A stretch of 64,000 nucleotides of DNA from Amycolatopsis sp. WQ 127309 (lineage in GTDB: Bacteria > Actinomycetota > Actinomycetes > Mycobacteriales > Pseudonocardiaceae), in assembly GCF_023023025.1 (NCBI RefSeq), contig NZ_CP095481.1, positions 4,588,001 to 4,652,000 of the forward strand. Reading direction: 5' to 3'. The notes beneath the pieces were generated by a model. It was not told the DNA's origin. It ran no database searches and was given only the letters and a program-made list of their open reading frames with translations. Below are positions 27,776 through 36,484 of the stretch, piece after piece; positions within the stretch are counted from its first letter, which is position 1, and every line of letters begins with the position of its first letter. The position numbers and the translations under genes were made by a program.

Positions 27776-28729
27776 TCAGTGCCGGCTGGGAGCCGGGGCG
27801 GGCAGCGCGCTCGGGTGGTAGTCCGCCGCCACCAGCACCGGGCCGGTTTCGGCCGTCGGCGGGCGGAACGACAGGACCCAGAACGAGCCCTTCTTGCTCG
27901 GCACCACACCGCCGCGCGCGGCGCTCAGCTCGACGCCGTCGCGGTCGGCCAGCGCGCTCACCAGGTCCGGGATCACGCCGCCCTGGCTGGCCACCACGGG
28001 CGTGCCGCCGTCACCGGCGATCGCCAGCAGCCGCGCGAGACCCAGCACCGGGTCCGGCCAGTAGCCCTCTTCGGACAGCAGCGGTTCGTGGCGCACCTCG
28101 GCGCCGATGTCCTCGGCGATCCCGTGCACCGTCTGGACGCAGCGCAGCCGCGGCGCCGACAGCACCCGGTCCGGGGCGGACAACGCCAGCACCCGGCGCA
28201 GTCCCGCCGCCTGCCGCAGTCCCGCTTCGGACAACGGGCGGAGGTCGTCGTCGCCGTTCCAGCCGTCGCGCTTGCCGGCTTTCGCGTGCCGCACCAGCAG
28301 CAGCGTCGTCAGCCCGACCGGCAGCTCGCAGAACGCGCGCAGCACGCGCACGTCCTCGTGCCGCGTCAGCAGTTTCTCCGCGGCGGTCGGTGCCAGCCAG
28401 CGCAGCTCGTCGACCTCGTCGTTGTCCTCGAACGCGCCGGAGACGGCTTCCGCGCTGAAGTAGTCGACGGTCTTCGGCACCGTGCCGGACCCGTGCTTCG
28501 CGGGCACCGGGTAGGACGTCCGGGCCAGGTACCGGCCCAGGACCGCGCGGAACCCGGTTTCCTCCCGGACCTCCCGCACAGCGGCCTCGGCCGTCGTCTC
28601 GCCCGGGTCGAGCTTTCCCTTCGGCAGCGACCAGTCGCCGTACCGCGGGCGGTGGACCAGGGCGACCTCGGTCACCCTCCCGGCGAGGCGCCACAGCACC
28701 GCGCCGGCCGCCCGTACCTCTTCGGTCAT
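27776..28729 (-). CDS. mutT1: MutT1-like Nudix hydrolase fused to a histidine phosphatase
   Basis: A 317-residue two-domain protein. Residues 1-135 are a Nudix hydrolase with the full box [20 protein letters not shown], continuing TGF. From about 140 a histidine-phosphatase (SixA/RHG) domain begins [17 protein letters not shown]. tuberculosis MutT1 (Rv2985) has the same fusion, hydrolyses oxidised guanine nucleotides and diadenosine polyphosphates, and lies beside ppk, as here. The start codon overlaps the ppk stop (ATGA), so the two are translationally coupled. Role: nucleotide-pool sanitation, perhaps linked to polyphosphate and energy state. Confidence 0.93.
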   Translation of the reverse strand: MTEEVRAAGAVLWRLAGRVTEVALVHRPRYGDWSLPKGKLDPGETTAEAAVREVREETGFRAVLGRYLARTSYPVPAKHGSGTVPKTVDYFSAEAVSGAFEDNDEVDELRWLAPTAAEKLLTRHEDVRVLRAFCELPVGLTTLLLVRHAKAGKRDGWNGDDDLRPLSEAGLRQAAGLRRVLALSAPDRVLSAPRLRCVQTVHGIAEDIGAEVRHEPLLSEEGYWPDPVLGLARLLAIAGDGGTPVVASQGGVIPDLVSALADRDGVELSAARGGVVPSKKGSFWVLSFRPPTAETGPVLVAADYHPSALPAPAPSRH

Positions 28730-31098
28730 CCGGCGGCCCCGTGCAGCTTGGCGAGCTCGAGCTGGTGGTCGCGCACCCGCGAACCGTCGGCCGGGAACGG
28801 CGACCACTCGCCGCTCGCGGTGAGCACCCAGCAGCGCGTCGCCGGGTCCAGCGCCGAGTCGAAGATGTCGTCGAGCTGGCGCGTCAGCTTCGGGTCCTTG
28901 ACCCGCACCAGCGCCTCGATCCGCCGGTCCAGGTTGCGGTGCATCATGTCCGCGCTGCCGATCCAGTGCGTGCCGCCGGCGCGGAAGTTGAAGATCCGCG
29001 AGTGCTCCAGGAACCGGCCGAGGATCGACCGGACGTGGATGTTCTCGGACAGCCCTTCGACGCCGGGCTTCAGCGTGCAGATCCCGCGCACCACGATCTC
29101 GACCGGCACCCCGGCCTGCGACGCGTGGTAGAGCGCGTCGATGACCTGCTCGTCGACCAGCGAGTTGCACTTGATCCGGATGCCGGCCTGCTGCCCGGCC
29201 CTGGCCAGCTCGATCTCCTCGCCGATCGCGCGCACGATGCCGCGGCGGATGCCGTGCGGCGACGTCAGGATCGTCCGGTAGGTGTCCTGCCGGGAGTAGC
29301 CGGTGAGCACGTTGAACAGGTCGGTGACGTCGGCGCCGATGCTGGGGTCGGCGGTGAACAGGCCGATGTCCTCGTAGAGCCGCGCGGTCTTCGGGTTGTA
29401 GTTGCCGGTGCCGATGTGGCAGTAGCGGCGGATGGTCGAGCCCTCCTGGCGCACGATCATCGACACCTTGCAGTGCGTCTTCAGCCCGACCAGGCCGTAC
29501 ACGACGTGCACGCCCGCGCGCTCCAGCGTCCGCGCCCAGGTGATGTTGGCCTGCTCGTCGAACCGGGCCTTGATCTCGACCAGCGCGACGACCTGCTTGC
29601 CCGCCTCCGCGGCGTCGATCAGGGCGTCGACGATCGGGGAGTCGCCCGAGGTCCGGTACAGCGTCTGCTTGATCGCGAGGACCTTCGAGTCGGCCGCGGC
29701 CTGCTCGATGAACCGCTGCACGCTCGTGGAGAACGAGTCGTACGGGTGGTGGACCAGGACGTCACCCTCGCGCAGCGTCGCGAAGACGCTTTTCGGCGTC
29801 TCGCGCTCGCCGAACGCCGGGTGCGTCGCCGGCACGAACGGCCGGTCCTTGAGCTCCTTGCGGTCCACCCCGGACAGCTGGTGCAGGCAGGTCAGGTCGA
29901 GCAGGCCGGGGACCTCGACGACGTCCGCCGGGTCGACGTCCAGCTCGCGCAGCAGCAGCTCGAGCATGTGCTCGCTCATGTCCAGCGCGACCTCGAGGCG
30001 CACCGGCGGGCCGAACCGGCGTTGCGCCAGCTCGCGTTCGAGGGCCTGGAGCAGGTCTTCGTCGCGGTCCTCGTCGACCTCGAAGTCGGCGTTGCGGGTG
30101 ACGCGGAAGACGTGGTGCTCGGTGACGTCCATGCCGGTGAACAGCTCGCCGAGGTGCGCCGCGATCAGCTCTTCGAGGGGCAGGAAGGTGGCGGTGCGGC
30201 TGGTGCGCTCGTTTTCGACGCGCATCAGGCGCGGCACGTTGCTCGGCACCTTCACGCGGGCGAACCGCTCGGTGCCGCCCTCCGGGTCGCGGACCGTGAC
30301 GGCGAGGTTGAGCGACAGGCCGGAGATGTAGGGGAACGGGTGCGCCGGGTCGACGGCCAGCGGCGTCAGCACCGGGAAGATCTGCTCGGAGAAGTAGCTG
30401 GACAGGCGCAGCTGGTCGGCGCCGGTGAGGTCGGTCCAGCCGACGATCCGGATGTCGTGCTCGGCCAGCCGCGGGCGCAGGTGCTTCTCGAACGCGCCGG
30501 TCTGTCGTTCGACCAGGTCCTGGTTGCGCTTGGAGATGTAGTCCAGCTGCTCGCGCGGGGTGAGCCCGTCCGCGCTGCGCACCAGCAGGCCGGTCTCGTC
30601 GCGGCGCTTCAGGCCGGCGACGCGGACCATGTAGAACTCGTCCAGATTGGACGCGAAGATGGCGAGGAACTTCGTCCGTTCGAGCAGCGGCTGCGACTCG
30701 TCCTCGGCCAGCGCGAGCACCCGGGCGTTGAAGTCCTGCCACGACAGCTCGCGGTTGAAGTACCGGTCGTCCGGCAGCGTCTCGGCCGCGGTCGGCGAGG
30801 TGGTGGTGACGGCGGGCGGCGCCGACGGGACGGCCCGGAACTCCTCGGCCCCGCGCGCGTTGCCGTGCGCGGCGCTGCGGCGGCGCGGGGTCGACGCCGC
30901 GGGCGTGCTCTTGCGCACCCTGGCCTTGCCGGCGGTGGCACGGGCCGCGGTGTCGCGGGCGGTGGACTTCGACGGGACCTTCTTGGCCGCGGTGGTCTTC
31001 TTCGGCGCTTCCTTCGGCGTTTCCGAGGACCCGGTCGTCGTGTTCCGTCGCCTCCGCGGTGCGGGCGTGCTGCCGTCGTCTGTGCTCACGGGACCCAT
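28726..31098 (-). CDS. ppk: Polyphosphate kinase 1 with basic N-terminal extension
   Basis: A 790-residue kinase that reversibly polymerises the ATP gamma-phosphate into polyphosphate. The core starts near residue 112 ([17 protein letters not shown]) and holds the helical domain ([15 protein letters not shown]) and two PLD-like domains with [10 protein letters not shown] and [19 protein letters not shown]. The first 110 residues are not part of the family core: a low-complexity Lys/Arg/Ala/Thr/Ser stretch resembling the HU tails. The extension may bind nucleic acid or polyphosphate. The ATG at 31098 is used; a GTG three codons later is also possible. It leads the ppk-mutT1 operon. Confidence 0.96.
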   Translation of the reverse strand: MGPVSTDDGSTPAPRRRRNTTTGSSETPKEAPKKTTAAKKVPSKSTARDTAARATAGKARVRKSTPAASTPRRRSAAHGNARGAEEFRAVPSAPPAVTTTSPTAAETLPDDRYFNRELSWQDFNARVLALAEDESQPLLERTKFLAIFASNLDEFYMVRVAGLKRRDETGLLVRSADGLTPREQLDYISKRNQDLVERQTGAFEKHLRPRLAEHDIRIVGWTDLTGADQLRLSSYFSEQIFPVLTPLAVDPAHPFPYISGLSLNLAVTVRDPEGGTERFARVKVPSNVPRLMRVENERTSRTATFLPLEELIAAHLGELFTGMDVTEHHVFRVTRNADFEVDEDRDEDLLQALERELAQRRFGPPVRLEVALDMSEHMLELLLRELDVDPADVVEVPGLLDLTCLHQLSGVDRKELKDRPFVPATHPAFGERETPKSVFATLREGDVLVHHPYDSFSTSVQRFIEQAAADSKVLAIKQTLYRTSGDSPIVDALIDAAEAGKQVVALVEIKARFDEQANITWARTLERAGVHVVYGLVGLKTHCKVSMIVRQEGSTIRRYCHIGTGNYNPKTARLYEDIGLFTADPSIGADVTDLFNVLTGYSRQDTYRTILTSPHGIRRGIVRAIGEEIELARAGQQAGIRIKCNSLVDEQVIDALYHASQAGVPVEIVVRGICTLKPGVEGLSENIHVRSILGRFLEHSRIFNFRAGGTHWIGSADMMHRNLDRRIEALVRVKDPKLTRQLDDIFDSALDPATRCWVLTASGEWSPFPADGSRVRDHQLELAKLHGAAG

Positions 31099-31153
31099 TC
31101 TTCACTAAGCCACGCGGATTTGCTCCGAGCGTGGTGAAGGTCAGATGAACAGC

Positions 31154-31786
31154 TCAGCCGGGTGCGGCGCATGGTTCCCCTAGCCGGGCGGTGGTGTGTT
31201 TCCCGACACCGAGGGTCCGTACGTGGGCGAGGTCTTCGGGCGTGTCGACGTCACTGCGCAGCGACGGCAGCCCGCCCCGGAGCGGGACGGCTCCGGAAGC
31301 CTCGTGCGCCCGCGCGGAGCCGGGCCCGAACCGCGGGTCGAGCGGCGCTCCGGGGGCGGCCAGCAGCAGTGTGGTGCCGGTGCCCTGCCGATCGGCGACG
31401 AAGGCCCGCCGCCCCGCGGCCTCGACGAGCGCGGCCGACAGATCGCCCGCCCGCAGCGCGGGGAGGTCGGCTTGCAGGGCGCCGACCACGCTGCCAGGGT
31501 CGTCCAGCCGGAGCAGGTCGGCCCCGTGCCGGAAGGCTTGGTTGAGGCCTCTTTCGCCTCCTTCGCCGATGATCTCGATCCCGAGGTCCCGCAGTTCGGC
31601 GACGGCATCGGGATCGGCGGCGACGAGCAGCACCCGCCGCACGTTCGCGGTGGCGACCACGGCGGCGAGCGTGTCGGCGGCGAGCGCCAGCACCAGCCCG
31701 GGATGGCGCTCGGTGTCCACGGCACCACGCAGCCGCGACTTGCCGTCGCGGGGGTGTTTCATCGGCACGACCAGGTCCACGTCCAC
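31154..31786 (-). CDS. fbiD: Phospho(enol)pyruvate/lactate guanylyltransferase of F420 synthesis
   Basis: A 210-residue CofC/FbiD nucleotidyltransferase. It joins GMP to 2-phospholactate or phosphoenolpyruvate, giving the precursor that FbiA attaches to the deazaflavin Fo on the way to coenzyme F420. The start VDVDLVVPMKHPRDGKSRL, then LVALAADTL-like and LQADLPALRAGDL, match the family, as does the locus beside ppk (Rv2983 in M. tuberculosis). Start: GTG 31786, with another GTG two codons later; the choice is uncertain. About 50 bases upstream lies a pair of inverted DnaA-box-like sites (31836-31865). The gene reads toward ppk, 55 bases away. Confidence 0.85.
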   Translation of the reverse strand: MDVDLVVPMKHPRDGKSRLRGAVDTERHPGLVLALAADTLAAVVATANVRRVLLVAADPDAVAELRDLGIEIIGEGGERGLNQAFRHGADLLRLDDPGSVVGALQADLPALRAGDLSAALVEAAGRRAFVADRQGTGTTLLLAAPGAPLDPRFGPGSARAHEASGAVPLRGGLPSLRSDVDTPEDLAHVRTLGVGKHTTARLGEPCAAPG

Positions 31787-31834
31787 CCGTCCATCTTTAC
31801 CCGAAACCCCGGCAGCCGGGGCGCGGGCGGGGTG

Positions 31835-31960
31835 GTTGTCCACAGGTCCACCGTGATGTGGACAACTCCGGGCCGGAGGTGCGTTCGGCGCGGCTTTCGT
31901 CCGGGCCGGTCGATACGCTTGAGACGGGGTGGCCCCCAGGGAGGGTGGGCTCTGTCTGGG
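31835..31960. promoter_or_regulatory. Inverted DnaA-box pair plus promoter-like module, copy 1
   Basis: TTGTCCACA (31836-31844) and its inverse TGTGGACAA (31857-31865), 12 bases apart, match the actinobacterial DnaA-box consensus. Then follow a conserved TTTCGTC, GATACGCT (31912-31919) and a CCCCAGGGAGGG block. About 110 bases align with a second copy at 45677-45800, with identical box spacing. The rest of 31961-32340 shows no gene I can support. Confidence 0.6.
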
Positions 31961-32341
31961 GCCGGGGATGGCGGCGGATTTGGGCCTGTTGCTGGGGATC
32001 TGCGGGCCGTTCGGCCGCGGCGGGGGCGCGCTGAAGGTCTGCTGTCGACGGTGGGAAGGCGGCAGTTCTCCGGCATTCGCGCGAGGGCGGGTGAGTTCGC
32101 GCGGGTGGAACATCGGAAGCGAGTTGTTCACAGTGCGGCGACGAGAAGGAGTCTTCGGCAACATCCCGACGGCTCGCGGTGAGGCCTCGAGCCGCCGCGC
32201 CCCGGACCGCCCTGGCGCTCCACTCGGCTGGGTGACCCTCTGCGCCGGTGAGCCGTCCGGCCCAGCATCTGACCTGCAGACTGCAGGCGCCGCCGACCTG
32301 CCTGCCCCGACCCGGCCTGCTGTTCCGGGTCTGCCGCGGCT

Positions 32342-32386
32342 GGTCGTGTGTGTTAGGAGGGTTAGAACCTCCTAACACACACGACC
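32342..32386. other. Perfect 19-bp hairpin, AT-richer than surroundings
   Basis: Arms GGTCGTGTGTGTTAGGAGG (32342-32360) and its complement (32368-32386) flank a 7-base loop. No gene is near enough to make it an ordinary terminator. It could be a terminator of a decayed gene, a recombination site or a structured RNA. Confidence 0.6.
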
Positions 32387-32495
32387 CCGAGCCCGCGCAG
32401 CCGCGCCAGGAGTGGATCAGCTTCGAGACCGCCGCCTGCTCCGGGAGCTGGGGCCGCTCCGGGAAGCACCCCACCGCCCACCCCGGCCGACCCTG

Positions 32496-32690
32496 CCGAG
32501 CCCATCCGGCCGGGCCGAGCCCATCCGGCCGGGCCGAGCCCATCCGGCCGGGCCGAGCCCATCCGGCCGGGCCGAGCCCATCCGGCCGGGCCGAGCCCAT
32601 CCGGCCGGGCCGAGCCCATCCGGCCGGCCGAGCCCATCCGGCCGGGCCGAGCCCATCCGGCCGGGCCGAGCCCATCCGGCCGGCCGAGCC
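32496..32690. repeat. 19-bp minisatellite
   Basis: Ten near-identical units of CCCATCCGGCCGGGCCGAG (some lacking one G). The unit is not a multiple of three, so the frames through it are not genes. Units are far more uniform than those at 5738-6960, which suggests recent expansion. Confidence 0.8.
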
Positions 32691-32756
32691 CGGCCAGGCC
32701 CACCCGCCCACCCCGGTCGGCCGAGCCCGGCCAGGCCCACCCGCCCACCCCGGCCG
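32683..32756. repeat. Two 37-bp direct repeats
   Basis: Two consecutive 37-base units (32683-32719 and 32720-32756) begin GCCGAGCCCGGCCAGGCC and differ at about one base. They continue from the 19-bp array. Bases 32757-32893 before plsC hold only a Shine-Dalgarno site (GAGGAGGAAG). Confidence 0.7.
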
Positions 32757-32893
32757 GCCGGCTGGGCCCGGCCGGCTCGGGCTGGTAGGCGCGTTTCACC
32801 TGGGCTCGGGGGCCGTCGGCCACCCTCCCTCGAGCGCTCTGAGACCGGCGCGGCAGGATCAAGGGTGGACTTGAGCTGTGGAGGAGGAAGACT

Positions 32894-33598
32894 GTGGCCC
32901 GGCGTGAAAAGGGCGGCTTCTGGGTGGGGCTCGCCGCCGTACTGTTCTACCCGGTGACCGGGATCGGGCGGCGGGTGTACGCCGGGACCGAGAAGATTCC
33001 CCGGCAGGGGCCCGCGCTGCTGGTGATGAACCACATCTCGCACCTCGACCCCGTCGTCGACGCCGTGTTCGTGCACCGCCAGAAGCGCGTTCCCCGCTTC
33101 CTCGGCAAGGAGTCGCTGACCCGGACGCCGATCTTCGGGAAGATCTTCGTCGGCGCGGGGCAGATCCCCGTCTCGCGGGGCTCGGCCGCCGCCGGCGACA
33201 GTCTCAAGGCCGCCCACGACGCGCTCGCGGCGGGGAAGCTCGTCGTCATCTACCCCGAGGGCACCATCACCAAGGACCCGGCCGGCTGGCCGAAGGAGTC
33301 CTTCACCGGCGCCGCCCGGCTCGCGCTGCAGAACGACGTCCCCGTGATCCCGATCGCGCGCTGGGGCACCAGCCAGATCTTCAACGGCTACACCAAGAAG
33401 TTCACGCCGTTCCCGCGCAAGACCATCACCCACTCGGTCGGCGACCCGCTCGACCTGTCCGCCTACCGCGGCGGCAACACGCGCAGCGCGGCGAAACTGC
33501 GCGAGGTCACGAAGGTGATGATGGACGACGTGACCCGGCTGCTCGGCGAGATCCGGCACGAGGAACCGCCGCCGGCGAAGCCGGGGGATACCGCCTGA
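32894..33598 (+). CDS. plsC: 1-acyl-sn-glycerol-3-phosphate acyltransferase
   Basis: A 234-residue membrane-associated acyltransferase. The catalytic HX4D motif is NHISHLD (His47, Asp52); the phosphate-binding EGT motif is YPEGTIT. An N-terminal hydrophobic segment ([15 protein letters not shown]) anchors it in the membrane. It makes phosphatidic acid from lysophosphatidic acid. The GTG at 32894 follows GAGGAGGAAG. Its stop overlaps the gpsA start by one base, so glycerol-3-phosphate formation and acylation genes are coupled. The C-terminus is acidic and Pro-rich. Confidence 0.93.
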   Translation: MARREKGGFWVGLAAVLFYPVTGIGRRVYAGTEKIPRQGPALLVMNHISHLDPVVDAVFVHRQKRVPRFLGKESLTRTPIFGKIFVGAGQIPVSRGSAAAGDSLKAAHDALAAGKLVVIYPEGTITKDPAGWPKESFTGAARLALQNDVPVIPIARWGTSQIFNGYTKKFTPFPRKTITHSVGDPLDLSAYRGGNTRSAAKLREVTKVMMDDVTRLLGEIRHEEPPPAKPGDTA

Positions 33599-34614
33599 TG
33601 CGCGCCGACGTCCAGCGGGTCACCGTGCTCGGGGCCGGTTCGTGGGGCACCGCGTTCGCGAAGGTCCTCGGCGACGCCGGGCGCGACGTCACCATGTGGG
33701 CGCGCCGTGAGCAGGTCGCCACGGACATCCGCGAGCGGCACGCCAACTCCGCGTACCTGCCGGACGTCGCGCTGCCGGCGAACATCACCGCGACCGCCGA
33801 CCCGGCCGAGGCCCTCGACGGCGCCGAGGCCGTGGTGCTGGCCGTGCCCAGCCAGAGCCTGCGGGCCAACCTCTCGGAGTGGCGGCCGCTGCTGCCGGCC
33901 GGCACGATCCTCGTCAGCCTGGCCAAGGGCGTCGAACTCGGCACGCTCAAGCGGATGAGCGAGGTGATCGCCGAGATCGTCGCGGTGAACGCCGGCGAGG
34001 TCGTCGTCGTCACCGGGCCGAACCTGGCCAAGGAGATCGCTGCGGGGCAGCCGTCCGCGTCGGTGCTCGCCTGCGCCGACCACGAGCGCGCGGTCGCGAT
34101 CCAGCGCGCCAGCGCCAACTCCTACTTCCGGCCCTACACCAACACCGACGTCGTCGGCTGCGAGCTGGGCGGAGCGTGCAAGAACGTCATCGCGCTCAGC
34201 ACCGGGATGGCCGCGGGCCTCGGCCTCGGCACCAACACGATGGCGACGCTCATCACCCGCGGCCTGGCCGAGATGGCCCGGCTCGGCGCGAAACTCGGCG
34301 CCGACCCGCTGACGTTCGCCGGGCTCGCCGGGGTCGGCGACCTGGTCGCGACGTGCTCGTCACCGCTGTCGCGCAACCGGACGTTCGGGGAGCGCCTCGG
34401 CCGCGGCGACACGCTGGAGCAGGCCCAGGCCGCCGCCGGTGGGCAGGTCGCCGAAGGCGTCATGTCGTGCTCGTCGATCCGGGCGCTGGCGCGGAGCCTC
34501 GGTGTCGACATGCCGATCACGGACGCGATGCACCGCGTCTGCCACGAGGGTGTCGACCCGCGCCAGGCCGGCGCGGAACTGCTGGGCCGCTCCCAGAAGC
34601 ACGAGTGGTCGTAA
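33598..34614 (+). CDS. gpsA: NAD(P)-dependent glycerol-3-phosphate dehydrogenase
   Basis: A 338-residue enzyme that reduces dihydroxyacetone phosphate to sn-glycerol 3-phosphate, the phospholipid backbone. The Rossmann motif [15 protein letters not shown] opens the protein. The catalytic region [20 protein letters not shown] and [11 protein letters not shown] are typical. The ATG overlaps the plsC stop (TGATG). A GCCGTGAAGG palindrome (34623-34681) follows nine bases after the stop and probably ends the transcript. Confidence 0.97.
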   Translation: MRADVQRVTVLGAGSWGTAFAKVLGDAGRDVTMWARREQVATDIRERHANSAYLPDVALPANITATADPAEALDGAEAVVLAVPSQSLRANLSEWRPLLPAGTILVSLAKGVELGTLKRMSEVIAEIVAVNAGEVVVVTGPNLAKEIAAGQPSASVLACADHERAVAIQRASANSYFRPYTNTDVVGCELGGACKNVIALSTGMAAGLGLGTNTMATLITRGLAEMARLGAKLGADPLTFAGLAGVGDLVATCSSPLSRNRTFGERLGRGDTLEQAQAAAGGQVAEGVMSCSSIRALARSLGVDMPITDAMHRVCHEGVDPRQAGAELLGRSQKHEWS

Positions 34615-34622
34615 CCCAGCTC

Positions 34623-34681
34623 AAAGCCGTGAAGGCCTCCTTACCGGCGCTAACGGCCGGGAAGGAGGCCTTCACGGCTTT
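34623..34681. repeat. Intergenic palindrome, GCCGTGAAGGCC type (copy 1)
   Basis: Arms AAAGCCGTGAAGGCCTCCTT (34623-34642) and complement (34662-34681), extended by ACCGGC/GCCGGG. Near-identical copies follow ddl (47375-47433) and the hydrolase gene (53152-53210). A T-run at the right edge makes it a plausible terminator. Confidence 0.8.
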
Positions 34682-34780
34682 CCGGCACCGGGCGAGCGGG
34701 TCACGTACCGCCCGGATGCTGGGAGCCGCTTGACCGGCCTCCGGGCGGCTGGAACCGTAGGCGCCATGTTCGCGCCAACC

Positions 34781-34846
34781 ATGATCGAGTCGCGGGGTCG
34801 TCACGACCTCCGCGCCGTCATGTGTGCGTGTCGCTGTTGTCGGTGA
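34781..34846 (+). CDS. Cys-rich leader peptide, candidate cysteine attenuator
   Basis: A 21-codon open frame from ATG 34781 to TGA 34846. It contains RGRHDLRAV and ends MCACRCCR, four cysteine codons in the last eight. An RHxDLxxV segment followed by clustered cysteines resembles, as I recall it, the short leader peptides before sulfur-metabolism genes in actinobacteria. In mycobacteria such poly-Cys leaders act as cysteine-responsive attenuators. The next gene, 49 bases on, is cysteine dioxygenase, a cysteine-degrading enzyme. Stalling when Cys-tRNA is scarce would alter its expression. No obvious Shine-Dalgarno site precedes it, so it may be leaderless. Too short for ordinary gene calling; translation is inferred. 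Confidence 0.6.
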   Translation: MIESRGRHDLRAVMCACRCCR

Positions 34847-34895
34847 ACCCCGCCCCGGCCCAGCTCGACACCCCTTTTCTCCCGTGAGGACCCTC

Positions 34896-35375
34896 ATGTT
34901 CGCCGTCCCGGACAACACCCTGCTGCGTCCCGAGAACCCCGCGCTGCGTCACCCCGTGCGCGTCGCGCTGGAGGTCGCCGCCGATCGCGACCGCTGGAAG
35001 CACCTGCTGCGCTACGACCCCGACGAGCGCTACGCGACGCTCGTCTCCCAGGACGAGCAGCAGGAGGTGTGGCTGATGAGCTGGCTGCCCGGCCAGCGCA
35101 CCGACCTGCACGACCACGCGATCGCCAGCGGCGCGTTCACCGTGGTCAGCGGCCACCTGACGGAGGCGGTCGCCCGCCGCGCCCCGGACGGCCGCGCGAT
35201 CACCGAGCTGCACGCGCTCGCCGCGGGGCAGTCGCGGGTGTTCGGCCCGGGGTACGTGCACGAGGTCCGCAACGAAGGCCCGGACCCGGCGGTCTCGGTC
35301 CACGTCTACCGCGACGCGGGCCGCGCGATGCGCCCGTACCACCTGGACCCGCTGAGCGGCCCGATCCGCGACTGA
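34896..35375 (+). CDS. Cysteine dioxygenase
   Basis: A 159-residue cupin of the cysteine dioxygenase type I family. It oxidises cysteine to cysteine sulfinate with a mononuclear iron. The three-His site is visible: DLHDHAIASGAF (His72, His74) and GYVHEVRN (His122). The ATG at 34896 follows GTGAGGACC and gives normal family length; a longer in-frame GTG start at 34824 would overlap the leader peptide and is rejected. The Cys-rich leader immediately upstream fits control by cysteine supply. A CCCCAATGTGGCG palindrome follows. Confidence 0.88.
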   Translation: MFAVPDNTLLRPENPALRHPVRVALEVAADRDRWKHLLRYDPDERYATLVSQDEQQEVWLMSWLPGQRTDLHDHAIASGAFTVVSGHLTEAVARRAPDGRAITELHALAAGQSRVFGPGYVHEVRNEGPDPAVSVHVYRDAGRAMRPYHLDPLSGPIRD

Positions 35376-35410
35376 CCACCCGCCGGCTCCCGCTGTTGTC
35401 CGGTCGCCAG

Positions 35411-35493
35411 CGCCCCAATGTGGCGTTCGGTGCGTCAGACGCACCGAACGCCACATTGGGTGCGTTGAACGCAACCAACGCCACATTGGGGCG
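35411..35493. repeat. Intergenic palindrome, CCCCAATGTGGCG type (copy 2)
   Basis: Outer arms CGCCCCAATGTGGCGTT (35411-35427) and complement (35477-35493), with a nested palindrome between. It separates the converging cysteine dioxygenase and asparaginase genes. Related to 27652-27734. Confidence 0.75.
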
Positions 35494-35506
35494 CTCGGGG
35501 CCAGGG

Positions 35507-36484
35507 TCAGGCGAGGTCGCCGCGCAAGCGGAACTCCTGCTCGACGCGGGGGTGGTCGGCGCCCGCCGCCAGCAGCGTGGCCAGCAGGATCCGGGACTTG
35601 CGGGCGTCCAGCCAGCCCGCCATCGTCGCGCCCATCGCGATCAGGCTCGACTCCGAACCGCGGAAGCCGTACGTCGAGCGCAGCGTCGGCCCGGCGCCCG
35701 TCCGGGACGCGACCACCACCGGCAGCCGCGGAACCAGCCGCTCGACGACGTCGGCCGTGCTCGTCGAGACGTGTCCGGCGCCCGCCGCGGCCAGCACCAC
35801 CCCGCGCACCCGCGGATCCGACGCGACCAGCTCCAGCACCGCGCCCGGGTCGTCCAGACCGGACTCGACCACCGGCACCAGCCCGGTGAAGTCGTCGCCG
35901 GAGAGGACAGGCAGCCGCGGCGCAGACGGGTGGAACCAGTGCACCGCCTGCTCGACGACCATGCCGAGCGGGCCCGCCGGCGCCGACGAAAACGCTTCCA
36001 GGTGGCTCGAATGCGCTTTCCGCACCCACCGCGCCGCGTGAACGTCGTCGTTCAGCGTCACCATCGCGCCCCGCCCGCGGCCGCGGGGATCGGCCGCGAC
36101 GGTCAGCGCGTTCCGCAGGTTCGCCGGGCCGTCCGGGCTGAGCAGGCCCGCGTTGCGCATCGCGCCGGTGATGACCACCGGGGTCTCCGACGGCCAGCAC
36201 AGGTCCAGGAAGTACGCCGTCTCCTCGAGGGTGTCGGTGCCCTGGACGACCACGAACCCGTCGGCTTCCTGGGCCAGCCCCCAGTCGCGGCAGCGCCGCA
36301 GCGTCGCGAAGTCCAGCGACGCGCTGCCGATGCCCGCCAGGGTCTCCGCGCGCACCTCGAACGGCAGGTCGCCGAGACCGGCGAGCAGCTCCGCGGCGCC
36401 GAACCGCAGCACCGCGCCCCCGGAACCGCCGGAAGGGGCCATCGAGATGGTGCCGCCCAGGGTGGCGACCGCGATCACGGTCAC
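35507..36484 (-). CDS. Asparaginase
   Basis: A 325-residue L-asparaginase-family amidohydrolase. The N-terminal nucleophile motif is ATLGGTISMAP; the second catalytic motif is VVVQGTDTLEETAY. KAHSSHLEAFSS and AAGAGHVS follow as in type I/II enzymes. No signal peptide, so probably cytoplasmic. It hydrolyses asparagine (possibly glutamine) to the acid and ammonia. The GTG start overlaps the stop of the upstream methyltransferase gene by four bases (GTGA), making it the third gene of a leftward operon with VOC and methyltransferase genes. Confidence 0.9.
   Translation of the reverse strand: MTVIAVATLGGTISMAPSGGSGGAVLRFGAAELLAGLGDLPFEVRAETLAGIGSASLDFATLRRCRDWGLAQEADGFVVVQGTDTLEETAYFLDLCWPSETPVVITGAMRNAGLLSPDGPANLRNALTVAADPRGRGRGAMVTLNDDVHAARWVRKAHSSHLEAFSSAPAGPLGMVVEQAVHWFHPSAPRLPVLSGDDFTGLVPVVESGLDDPGAVLELVASDPRVRGVVLAAAGAGHVSTSTADVVERLVPRLPVVVASRTGAGPTLRSTYGFRGSESSLIAMGATMAGWLDARKSRILLATLLAAGADHPRVEQEFRLRGDLA

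Noticed and set aside
31797..32711. 304-codon minus-strand frame with WARPGRMGSARPDGLG-like repeats
   Set aside because: Produced by the 19-bp minisatellite, where three units make 57 bases; no gene signals.
34824..34895. Longer start for cysteine dioxygenase
   Set aside because: It would overlap the Cys-rich leader in another frame, adds a non-conserved stretch, and lacks a ribosome binding site as good as the GTGAGGACC before 34896.
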